From contig ONDP01000009.1 in NCBI GenBank assembly GCA_900316645.1, positions 1,272-65,271 of the forward strand: a stretch of 64,000 bases of DNA, written 5' to 3'. A program made the position numbers and the translations under genes. Shown here piece after piece: positions 43,968 through 51,631 of this stretch (positions are counted from its first letter, which is position 1; each line of letters opens with the position of its first letter). The notes beneath the pieces were generated by a model, which made no database searches, had not been told where the DNA came from, and saw only the letters and a list, made by a program, of their open reading frames with translations. Origin of the DNA: an uncultured Prevotellaceae bacterium. Lineage in GTDB: Bacteria > Bacteroidota > Bacteroidia > Bacteroidales > Bacteroidaceae.

Positions 43968-45787
43968 AAGCCATTCTGAGATATATCCGAAACTCCCTCT
44001 CCCTCCGACTGAGTCTCAGCATTATGGGGTGTACTGCTGTCATCTTCTTCGTGACAATGGCATTCCTCTATTACCGTTCCAGTACTTCAGTGCATCAGGC
44101 TGCCATTGAAGAGGCTTCAAAAGCACTCGACAACACATCGTTGCGATTGGAAGGACTCCTCGACGAGGTGGAGGTAGCAACCAACAATACCGACTGGGTG
44201 GTGGTGTGCAACCTGCAACCAGACTCCCTGTTTGCTTACTCAAGGCGTATTCTGGAACTCAATCCCAACCTCTATGGATGCAGCATTGCTATGGAGCCGG
44301 ATTTTTTCCAGGGGATGGGAAAATATTTCTCTGCCTATTCATCAAATAATGATGGGCATATCGAAACGGAACAGGAGGGTAACGACAACTACCGTTATTT
44401 CGAGCAGTTATGGTATCAAGAGCCGATGAAGACGCAAAAGGCTTGTTGGATAGACCCCTTCTATGATTACGACAGTGGCGTGGGGGCTTACGAAACAGTC
44501 ATGATAGCCTCATACTGCAAACCCCTTGTCACACCAGACGGACGAAGGGTGGGAGTTATCTCCGTGGATCTTTCCCAGCCCCGCATGTCGGAGATTCTCG
44601 CCCAGGAGACCCCCTATCCGCATTCCTTCTATCTGTTGATTGGTAAGGATGGACACCTCATTGCTTCGGGTAATCAAGATGCCAGTGAAAAGGATTTGGA
44701 GCGCAGTGACTGTCTGGTGCTTCGCAAATCGCTGCAGCGTGCTGGTTGGACGGTATGTATTGTTTGTCCTGAGCGTGACATCTTCAGGGGTTATCGCCAC
44801 CTCATCTTAATCATCGTCTCCATTCTTCTCTTCGGACTGATTCTGATGCTCGCCTTCTGTTATGTATTGTCGCGTCAGGCCGTCAGCCCACTCCGTCTGT
44901 TGGTTCGCCAAGCCCACAACATGGCGCAGGCTGATTTCGACCATCAGTTGCCTAAGACCGACAGGGTGGACGAGATAGGACAACTGCAGAATGCCTTTGC
45001 CACCATGCAGGAGTCTATCACGGGTTATGTGACAGACCTGAGAAAGGTGAAGGAAGAAACCGAACAGCGCAACGAAGAACTGGTTGTTGCCAAGAGTAAA
45101 GCTGAGGAGGCCGACCGCAAGAAGACGGAGTTCATACAGGATTTGACACACCAGATACGCACCCCGCTGAACATTATCGGAGGTTTTGCACAAGTATTGC
45201 AGAATGACTGCGAGATGCTTTTGGACGAGGATATCGAGTCCATTTCAACCGGTATCCTGCAAAACAGTCAGGACATTCAGACTATTATCAGCAATCTTCT
45301 GACCATCTCTGCCTTAGAAGAATGTACAGAGATAGAGCGTACTGACGAGGTGGCTTGTAATGCCTTTTGTCAGGAGGTGATGGATAGTGTCATACTCAGA
45401 TACCCAGCCACTGTCAGCATGAGTATGGAAACCAAGGTGCCTGACACGTTCTGCATCAAGACCCATCGTAAGAGTTTGCGGATGATTCTTCGTGAATTAT
45501 TGGAGAATGCCAATAAATTTACAAAAGTGGGCAATATCACGCTGCATTGTCGTCAGCAGGATGCCCAATGGGTGGAGTTCAGCGTCAGCGACACAGGACA
45601 AGGTGTTTTGCCTGAAGACTACGAACGTATTTTCACGATGTTCACCAAGCTGAGTGCCTTTAGCGAGGGACTGGGTTTGGGTCTCTATCTCAGCAGGCGT
45701 CAGGCACGTCTGATGGGTGGTGATATAGAGATAGACAAAAACTATACGGGAGGCTCACGTTTCACCGTAAGACTCCCGTTGTCATAG
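43964..45787 (+). CDS. Cache/HAMP sensor histidine kinase
   Basis: A 607-residue membrane kinase. Helix one is at about 16-36. The Cache domain (about 40-275) includes CSIAMEPDFFQGMGKYFSAY and PDGRRVGVISVDLSQPRM. Helix two is at about 284-305, HAMP at about 306-360. The H-box FIQDLTHQIRTPLNIIGGFA has the phosphorylated His396. The ATPase domain has the N box LRELLENANKFTK, G1 VSDTGQGVLP and G2 GLGLGLYLSRRQARLMGGD. No response regulator gene adjoins it, so its partner is elsewhere. The first 300 residues are clearly duplicated in the preceding gene. Confidence 0.92.
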   Translation: MKAILRYIRNSLSLRLSLSIMGCTAVIFFVTMAFLYYRSSTSVHQAAIEEASKALDNTSLRLEGLLDEVEVATNNTDWVVVCNLQPDSLFAYSRRILELNPNLYGCSIAMEPDFFQGMGKYFSAYSSNNDGHIETEQEGNDNYRYFEQLWYQEPMKTQKACWIDPFYDYDSGVGAYETVMIASYCKPLVTPDGRRVGVISVDLSQPRMSEILAQETPYPHSFYLLIGKDGHLIASGNQDASEKDLERSDCLVLRKSLQRAGWTVCIVCPERDIFRGYRHLILIIVSILLFGLILMLAFCYVLSRQAVSPLRLLVRQAHNMAQADFDHQLPKTDRVDEIGQLQNAFATMQESITGYVTDLRKVKEETEQRNEELVVAKSKAEEADRKKTEFIQDLTHQIRTPLNIIGGFAQVLQNDCEMLLDEDIESISTGILQNSQDIQTIISNLLTISALEECTEIERTDEVACNAFCQEVMDSVILRYPATVSMSMETKVPDTFCIKTHRKSLRMILRELLENANKFTKVGNITLHCRQQDAQWVEFSVSDTGQGVLPEDYERIFTMFTKLSAFSEGLGLGLYLSRRQARLMGGDIEIDKNYTGGSRFTVRLPLS

Positions 45788-45802
45788 TTTGTTTTCCTTC
45801 GT

Positions 45803-45964
45803 TTATTCCTCGGCAGAGAAATCGTCTTTTCCCACTCCGCAGACGGGGCATACCCAATCATCGGGAATATCCTCGAAAGCTGTTCCTGGCTCAATGCCAC
45901 TGTCAGGGTCACCTACTGCGGGGTCATACACATAACCACATACGTCACAAATGTACTTCTTCAT
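45803..45964 (-). CDS. Rubredoxin
   Basis: A 53-residue protein found by translating the complement of this gap; it is short and easily missed. It reads [20 protein letters not shown], continues with a [15 protein letters not shown] segment, and ends in EE. The two CxxC pairs (YICDVCG and WVCPVCG) bind a single iron. Rubredoxins pass electrons to peroxidases and oxygen reductases and help anaerobes survive oxygen. It lies alone, tail to tail with the kinase gene and just downstream of the heptosyltransferase gene on its own strand. Confidence 0.95.
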   Translation of the reverse strand: MKKYICDVCGYVYDPAVGDPDSGIEPGTAFEDIPDDWVCPVCGVGKDDFSAEE

Positions 45965-45983
45965 AATTAAAGGTTTTGTTTAG

Positions 45984-47045
45984 TTAGACATTTTTGTTTG
46001 ATATTATCTGAACGACGTGCTCCACGATGGTCGAGGGAGCAATACGGTTCATGCAAGCATAGTCGCCTCGGCGACAGGGTTTCTGTCCGTAGATACTGCA
46101 GGGGCGACAAGGGAGTGGCACCTGAATGGCATTCTCAGTACCCTGGTTCCATCCCATGAATCCCGCATAGGGATGGGTGGCTCCCCAGACGCTGACCACT
46201 GGTGTGGCCACAAGTGAGGCCAGGTGCATATTGGCTGAGTCCATGGAGAGCATCACGTCGAGATGACTCATCAGGATGAGTTCCTGTTTGATGGTCTCCA
46301 AATGTTGCTTAACATAGACACATTGTTTATATAAGGAGCACCACTCAGTAAACTGCTTGTCTTCACGCTCACCCTTACCAAACAGGAAGATATTGGCCTC
46401 AGGATATTTCTTCGTGAGTAGCTCAATCACTTGCTGCATCAGTTGGGGAGGATAAATCTTTCCCTCGTGGGCAGCAAAGGGAGCAATGCCGATGTTAAGT
46501 TGAGTGTTAAGAGTTGAGAGTTGAGCGTTCTCAGGCAATAAACTCAGGTCGCCTCCTTCATCAGGGAAGATGGAGTGGAACTCGGGTTCAATGGGGTAGC
46601 CCAGTCGGGCCAACACATCAGCATAGTTTTGGAAGGGGGTAGGCTGTTGGATGAGCTGCTTGTTGACAGATGCAGTCAGCCGTTTGCGCCCTTTGCGGTG
46701 CTTATTGATATGAGCTACCTTGTATGAGCCTAAATTGAAACGCATTCTCAAGAATTCCGAGCGGAGCACACTGTGCATATCGGCAACATGGGTGAACTGC
46801 TTGGCTGCCAATCGGCGGAAGAGTGCATTAAGCCCCTTGATGCCGTGATACTCACGCTTCAGGTCGGCCTCCATAAATCCCACATTAGGCGCCAGTTCGT
46901 CGAAGAAAGGGCGGGCATAGCTGCGACTCAGTACCGTAATGCGTACATCGGGATACTGATGGGCTAGGGAATAGACCACGGGCACCAGCATAGCTACGTC
47001 GCCAAGCGCCGAAAAGCGGATGATGAGAATGTGGTCCTTCTTCAT
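45984..47045 (-). CDS. Glycosyltransferase family 9 (heptosyltransferase-like)
   Basis: A 353-residue GT-B enzyme, probably adding a sugar to the LPS core. The N-terminal domain opens ILIIRFSALGDVAMLVPVVY at residues 6-25. The C-terminal nucleotide-sugar domain has NIGIAPFAAHEGKIYP and MSMDSANMHLASLVATPVVS with WGATHPYAG. The linker AQLSTLNTQLN near residues 177-187 is encoded by a GAGTTGA/TTAAGAG heptad repeat at about 46497-46530. Change in unit number would cut off the sugar-donor domain, so the gene is a candidate for phase-variable surface sugar. Confidence 0.9.
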   Translation of the reverse strand: MKKDHILIIRFSALGDVAMLVPVVYSLAHQYPDVRITVLSRSYARPFFDELAPNVGFMEADLKREYHGIKGLNALFRRLAAKQFTHVADMHSVLRSEFLRMRFNLGSYKVAHINKHRKGRKRLTASVNKQLIQQPTPFQNYADVLARLGYPIEPEFHSIFPDEGGDLSLLPENAQLSTLNTQLNIGIAPFAAHEGKIYPPQLMQQVIELLTKKYPEANIFLFGKGEREDKQFTEWCSLYKQCVYVKQHLETIKQELILMSHLDVMLSMDSANMHLASLVATPVVSVWGATHPYAGFMGWNQGTENAIQVPLPCRPCSIYGQKPCRRGDYACMNRIAPSTIVEHVVQIISNKNV

Positions 47046-47050
47046 CTCTC

Positions 47051-47653
47051 TTATTTCTTATAAAGGATAGGATTGGTGGAAGGATCGTTATACATCTTCA
47101 TCTGGCGATATACCTTCATATACTTGCGTCCAGCCTCAATGTCTTCCAGCAATTGGTCGATAGATGTGCTGAGATCCACCTGCTGCTCTTTCAAAACGTC
47201 CAGTTTTGCCTGGCATTTCTGAATGTGGGCAGCATCAGCATCCTTGCGATCCACCTGTTCCTGCATGTGCCAAATCTTCAGGGCGAGAATCGAGAGACGG
47301 TCAACAGCCCAGGCAGGACTCTCCGTGTTCAGACGGGCATCAGGAAGTGGCTTCACATTCTGATAGAGCTGACGGAAATAGGAGTCAATCTGTTCTACCA
47401 AATCAGTGCGGTCCTGATTACTGCGGTCAATGCGGCGCTTCAGGTCTAATGCATCTACAGGTATGATGTGCGGATCGCGGATGATGTCCTCCAAATGCCA
47501 CTGAACGGTGTCAATCCAGCATTTTGAGTAGAGGTCATATTCGATAGTTCCATGCTCGTAAGGATTGGAGATGGGTGTATCTACATTGTCCTTGAGGTGA
47601 TAGTCACGAATCGCCTGACAGAAAATTTCATTAGCTTTTCTTGTAAATGACAT
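47051..47653 (-). CDS. DUF4254 domain protein
   Basis: A 200-residue helical protein of the Bacteroidetes DUF4254 family, beginning MSFTRKANEIFCQAIRDYHL. The frame extends 16 codons further upstream, but the -7 box TATCTTTG (complement of 47679-47686) lies inside that extension, so the ATG at 47653 is chosen. Charged helices cover most of its length (for example LDVLKEQQVDLSTSIDQLLE). Function unknown; it is 5 bases ahead of the heptosyltransferase-like gene, which suggests a link to envelope synthesis. Confidence 0.88.
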   Translation of the reverse strand: MSFTRKANEIFCQAIRDYHLKDNVDTPISNPYEHGTIEYDLYSKCWIDTVQWHLEDIIRDPHIIPVDALDLKRRIDRSNQDRTDLVEQIDSYFRQLYQNVKPLPDARLNTESPAWAVDRLSILALKIWHMQEQVDRKDADAAHIQKCQAKLDVLKEQQVDLSTSIDQLLEDIEAGRKYMKVYRQMKMYNDPSTNPILYKK

Positions 47654-47755
47654 TTCTATATTTTGTTTTGTTTGGTTGCAAAGATACGAAAAATAGTTCA
47701 TAGTTCATAATTCATAGTTCATAATTTAAATATATTTTGTATCTTTGTGCCCAAT

Positions 47756-48760
47756 ATGAAGATAGTTGTTGACGATAAGATACCTTTTATCCAAGAGAAA
47801 CTGCATCTCTTGGCTGATGAAGTGGTGGCGCTGAGTGGTGCTTCTATCAGTGCTGCTGATGTGAGGGATGCCGATGCCCTGATAGTTCGTACCCGTACTC
47901 GTTGTGACGAGGCTTTGCTGAAGGGCAGCAAAGTGCAGTTTGTGGCAACGGCAACGATAGGTTTCGACCATATTGATGCCCCTTATCTTGAACGGGCTGG
48001 TATTCAGTGGACGAGTTGTCCTGGGTGTAATGCCTCGTCTGTGGCTCAGTATGTGGAATCAGCCCTGCTGCTTTTAGCGCAGGAGAAGGGACTCTCGCTT
48101 CAGCAGTCAACCATCGGTATCGTAGGTTGCGGACATGTGGGTGCTAAAGTGAGGAAGGTGGCAGAGAGGTTGGGAATGTGCGTGTTGGTATGCGACCCAC
48201 CATTAGGTCATTCAGATTTCGTCTCGATGGAGGAAATAGCACAGCAGGCAGACGTCATTACTTTCCATGTACCGCTGACCCGTGAAGGACAGTATGCCAC
48301 CTGGCATTTGGCTGACGAGCATTTTTTCAGACAGTTGCCTCCTATACCTTATATAATAAATACAAGCCGGGGAGGAGTTGTTGATAATATCGCCCTGTTG
48401 TCAGCGCTGCAGGAGGGAAGGGTGCGTGACGCCGTTCTCGACGTATGGGAGGGAGAACCCCTGTTGAATCTCGATTTACTCCAGCGCGTCTTCATCGGCA
48501 CTCCTCATATAGCAGGTTATTCGGCTGACGGTAAGGCCAATGCCGACAATATGGTGATAGAAGCTCTTTGTCAACATTTCCGTTTACCGGTACCAGAAAA
48601 AGTGTTGCCACCCAAGTTGCCTTCCAGTTTCCATTATACAGGCAATCCTTTGGAACTTTATAACCCCCTGACAGACAGCGCGGCACTAAAGGCTAACCCT
48701 TCAGATTTCGAATATTTACGTAATCATTATCCACTTCGAAGGGAGCGTTTTGACGTGTAG
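47756..48760 (+). CDS. pdxB: Erythronate-4-phosphate dehydrogenase
   Basis: PdxB oxidises 4-phosphoerythronate in the DXP-dependent branch of vitamin B6 synthesis. The ATG at 47756 gives 334 residues and is preferred to the GTG at 47747 because TATCTTTG at 47740-47747 is the -7 box. This makes the mRNA leader a few bases at most. The NAD site is GIVGCGHVGAKVRKVAERLG near residues 116-135. NTSRGGVVDN, DVWEGEP and TPHIAGYS carry the conserved Arg, Glu/Asp and His of 2-hydroxyacid dehydrogenases. The C-terminal part is shorter than in E. coli. Confidence 0.92.
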   Translation: MKIVVDDKIPFIQEKLHLLADEVVALSGASISAADVRDADALIVRTRTRCDEALLKGSKVQFVATATIGFDHIDAPYLERAGIQWTSCPGCNASSVAQYVESALLLLAQEKGLSLQQSTIGIVGCGHVGAKVRKVAERLGMCVLVCDPPLGHSDFVSMEEIAQQADVITFHVPLTREGQYATWHLADEHFFRQLPPIPYIINTSRGGVVDNIALLSALQEGRVRDAVLDVWEGEPLLNLDLLQRVFIGTPHIAGYSADGKANADNMVIEALCQHFRLPVPEKVLPPKLPSSFHYTGNPLELYNPLTDSAALKANPSDFEYLRNHYPLRRERFDV

Positions 48761-48847
48761 AGGTGTCAAAATGACCCCCTTTTTGCAGCAAATGATGCAC
48801 AGTTTATAGTGGTTTGTGCAATCAAAGATGCTTTTTTATGTAAATAA

Positions 48848-48879
48848 TTTGCGTAATTCATTAATTTTTCGTTACTTTG
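48848..48879 (+). promoter_or_regulatory. Probable promoter of acpP
   Basis: TTTG at 48848-48851 is followed after 20 bases by TTACTTTG at 48872-48879, one base off the TAnnTTTG form. The leader of about 70 bases contains the hairpin CCACGATTGTGG. Confidence 0.6.
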
Positions 48880-48955
48880 CACCCGCTAAGCCACGATTGT
48901 GGTCGCGCACATTTGAAAAAGAAATCATTTTATTAACATTTTAAAGAACAAAATT

Positions 48956-49192
48956 ATGTCAGAAATTGAAAGCAAAGTAAAGGCTATTATCGTAGACAAA
49001 CTTGGTGTTGACGAAGCAGAAGTAAAGCCAGAGGCAAGTTTCACTAACGACCTTGGTGCTGATTCATTGGATACAGTAGAGCTCATCATGGAGTTCGAGA
49101 AGGAGTTCGGTATTTCTATTCCCGACGACAAGGCTGAGAAGATTGCTACCGTTGGTGATGCTATCGCATACATCGAGGAGAACGCAAAATAA
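48956..49192 (+). CDS. acpP: Acyl carrier protein
   Basis: A 78-residue acidic carrier of fatty-acid intermediates. The phosphopantetheine attachment site is Ser37 in [19 protein letters not shown]. It is followed 110 bases later by fabF in the usual bacteroidete order acpP-fabF-rnc, with a large hairpin between acpP and fabF that could make more acpP than fabF message. Confidence 0.97.
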   Translation: MSEIESKVKAIIVDKLGVDEAEVKPEASFTNDLGADSLDTVELIMEFEKEFGISIPDDKAEKIATVGDAIAYIEENAK

Positions 49193-49214
49193 AAGTTAAA
49201 AGGAAAAGTGAATA

Positions 49215-49273
49215 GTGAAAAATTTGCTACCCCCATTTCATTTCACTATGGAGTGCGGTAGCAAATTTTTCAC
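49215..49273. repeat. Large hairpin between acpP and fabF
   Basis: GTGAAAAATTTGCTAC (49215-49230) and GTAGCAAATTTTTCAC (49258-49273) form a perfect 16-bp stem with a 27-base loop. The flanking GAAAAGTGAATA and TTTTCACTTTTCC extend it imperfectly and are of the heptad type. TTTTTCAC is part of the stem rather than a free T run, so partial termination or mRNA processing is more likely than full termination. Confidence 0.8.
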
Positions 49274-49301
49274 TTTTCCTTTTTCACTATTCCCTTAAAT
49301 T

Positions 49302-50564
49302 ATGGAATTAAAAAGAGTAGTAGTAACAGGACTTGGAGCCGTTACACCACTTGGAAACAATCCTAAGGAGACTTGGGAAAATATGTTAGCAGGTAAGAGT
49401 GGTGCAGCACCGATTACCCTTTTCGATGCCTCTAAGTTCAAGACGCAGTTTGCCTGCGAAGTTAAGAATCTGAATGTAACTGATTTTATCGACCGTAAGG
49501 AAGCCCGCAAGATGGACCGTTATACCCAGCTTGCCATCATCGCTGCCAAGCAGGCCGTCGAGGATAGCAAGATGGATCTGGATGCTGAAGACATGAACCG
49601 CATTGGTGTGGTTTTTGGTGTTGGTATCGGTGGTATCAAGACTTTCGAGGAAGAGGTCAGCTATTATGGTGTACATCGTGAGGATGGTCCAAAGTTCAAT
49701 CCTTTCTTCATCCCTAAGATGATTGCCGACATTGCTGCAGGTCAGATTTCTATCATGTATGGTTTCCATGGTCCCAACTATATCACATCTTCAGCTTGTG
49801 CTTCTTCTTCAAATGCATTGGCTGACGCCTTCAACCTGATTCGTCTGGGCAAAGCTAACGTGATTGTGGCTGGTGGTGCCGAGGCAGCTATCTGCGAGAC
49901 AGGTGTAGGCGGTTTCAACGCCATGCACGCCCTCTCCACTCGTAATGACGAGCCCGAGAAAGCCAGTCGTCCATTCAGTGCCAGCCGTGATGGTTTCATC
50001 ATGGGTGAGGGTGCAGGCTGTCTGATTCTCGAGGAACTGGAGCATGCCAAGGCTCGTGGTGCACAGATCTATGGCGAGATGGTTGGTGCCGGTATGAGTG
50101 CCGATGCTCACCACATCACCGCTTCTCACCCTGAGGGACTCGGTGCCAAGCTTGTGATGCAGAACGCATTGGAAGATGCCGGTATGAAGCCCGAGGATAT
50201 TGACTATATCAATGTTCATGGCACATCAACTCACGTTGGTGATATTTCCGAGGCTAAGGCTATTAAGGAAGTATTCGGCCAGCACGCTTTTGAATTGAAC
50301 ATTTCGTCGACCAAGTCAATGACCGGTCACCTGCTGGGAGCTGCCGGAGCTGTTGAGGCTATGGCTACCCTGTTGGCTGTCAAGAACGACATCATTCCTC
50401 CAACAATTAATCATGAGGAGGATGACAAGGACGAGGAAATCGACTACAACCTGAATTTCACCTTCAACAAGGCACAGAAGCGTGAGGTACGTGCAGGACT
50501 CAGCAACACCTTCGGTTTCGGAGGCCACAACGCTTGTGTAGTATTCAAGAAGTATGCTGAATAA
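49302..50564 (+). CDS. fabF: Beta-ketoacyl-ACP synthase II
   Basis: FabF elongates acyl-ACP with malonyl-ACP. The protein is 420 residues. The nucleophile cysteine is in ITSSACASSSNALADAF near residue 165. The two histidines are in NVHGTSTHVGD near 306 and in KSMTGHLLGAAGAVEAM near 343. GLSNTFGFGGHNACVVFKK ends the protein. Its last 11 bases overlap the rnc start, so translation is likely coupled. Confidence 0.97.
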   Translation: MELKRVVVTGLGAVTPLGNNPKETWENMLAGKSGAAPITLFDASKFKTQFACEVKNLNVTDFIDRKEARKMDRYTQLAIIAAKQAVEDSKMDLDAEDMNRIGVVFGVGIGGIKTFEEEVSYYGVHREDGPKFNPFFIPKMIADIAAGQISIMYGFHGPNYITSSACASSSNALADAFNLIRLGKANVIVAGGAEAAICETGVGGFNAMHALSTRNDEPEKASRPFSASRDGFIMGEGAGCLILEELEHAKARGAQIYGEMVGAGMSADAHHITASHPEGLGAKLVMQNALEDAGMKPEDIDYINVHGTSTHVGDISEAKAIKEVFGQHAFELNISSTKSMTGHLLGAAGAVEAMATLLAVKNDIIPPTINHEEDDKDEEIDYNLNFTFNKAQKREVRAGLSNTFGFGGHNACVVFKKYAE

Positions 50565-51564
50565 TTCGAACTTTATCGATAGGATAAGGCTCCCTTTCCG
50601 CAAGGAGAAGGAGCTTTATTCTTCTTTATACCGTGTCTTAGGCTTCTATCCCCGAAACATCCAGCTTTATAAGCAGGCGCTGATGCATAAGAGCGTCAAA
50701 AAGCGCAACGAGAAAGGTCGTCCGCTGAACAATGAGCGACTGGAGTTTCTGGGTGACGCCATCCTCGACGCAGTGGTAGGCGATATCGTATTTCGCCATT
50801 TTGAAGGCAAACGTGAGGGTTTTCTCACCAATGCGCGTTCCAAGTTGGTACAGCGTGAAACACTGGGTAAGCTCGCCAAGGAGATGGGAATCACTGAAAT
50901 GGTCACGATGTCTGGTCAGGCTACATCGCACAATAGTTATATGGGAGGCAATGCTTTCGAGGCATTGGTGGGTGCGATCTATCTTGACAGAGGCTATAGC
51001 GCCTGCATGAAATTCATGGAGAAGCGCATCCTGAAACAGTTGATCAATATCGACAAGGTAGCCTATAAGGAAGTTAACTTCAAGTCGAAGCTTTTGGAAT
51101 GGAGTCAGAAAAACCGTGTCAAACTGGAATATCGTCAGTTGGAGCAGAAGCTTGACGAGCACAACAGTCCCGTTTTCCTCTATCAAGTACTGATAGAAGG
51201 TGTGGAGGGCTGTTCCGGAAAGGGCTATTCCAAGAAGGAGAGTCAGCAACTCGCCAGTAAGGAAACCCTGCAGCGCCTGCGTCGTGAGCCTCAGTTTATT
51301 GATGCCATTTTTGGGGCAAAGGCCGAGCGTACCAAGATGGAGGAAGAGCCAGTCAGTGTACCTGAGGATTTCGAGGCGCTTGCTATGGTCCAAGAGGAAA
51401 CTAATCAAGAAAAGCCTGTAGCAGCAAGCCCGAAACCCAGTTCTCAGCATGTAGAAGATGAGTTCTCGCTTGATGAAATCACAGCAACTCCACGCGAAAA
51501 GACCCGCGAGGAAATTATTGCTGAGGCAGAAGAAGCGGCATTTGCTGAGGCTGAGACCAAATAA
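50554..51564 (+). CDS. rnc: Ribonuclease III with C-terminal extension
   Basis: Cuts double-stranded RNA in rRNA and mRNA maturation. The RNase III signature NNERLEFLGDAILDAVVGD is at about residues 50-68, with the second acidic site in NAFEALVGAIYLD near 131-143. The dsRNA-binding domain is at about 170-245 (PVFLYQVLIEG, YSKKESQQLASKETLQRL). About 85 acidic residues follow (from about 250), a low-complexity tail ending EAEEAAFAEAETK, absent from E. coli RNase III. The tail may be disordered. The many hairpin repeats in this genome, if transcribed, are natural substrates. Confidence 0.95.
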   Translation: MLNNSNFIDRIRLPFRKEKELYSSLYRVLGFYPRNIQLYKQALMHKSVKKRNEKGRPLNNERLEFLGDAILDAVVGDIVFRHFEGKREGFLTNARSKLVQRETLGKLAKEMGITEMVTMSGQATSHNSYMGGNAFEALVGAIYLDRGYSACMKFMEKRILKQLINIDKVAYKEVNFKSKLLEWSQKNRVKLEYRQLEQKLDEHNSPVFLYQVLIEGVEGCSGKGYSKKESQQLASKETLQRLRREPQFIDAIFGAKAERTKMEEEPVSVPEDFEALAMVQEETNQEKPVAASPKPSSQHVEDEFSLDEITATPREKTREEIIAEAEEAAFAEAETK

Positions 51565-51578
51565 AAATAATTAAATTA

Positions 51579-51610
51579 TTTGGTAGTTCATCCGAATTAC
51601 ATTATTTTTG
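51579..51610 (+). promoter_or_regulatory. Promoter of the GH3-lipoprotein-DUF3108 unit
   Basis: TTTG at 51579-51582 and TATTTTTG at 51603-51610 are exactly 20 bases apart, 21 bases ahead of the ATG. Confidence 0.8.
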
Positions 51611-51631
51611 CACGTTGTATAGAATATAACG

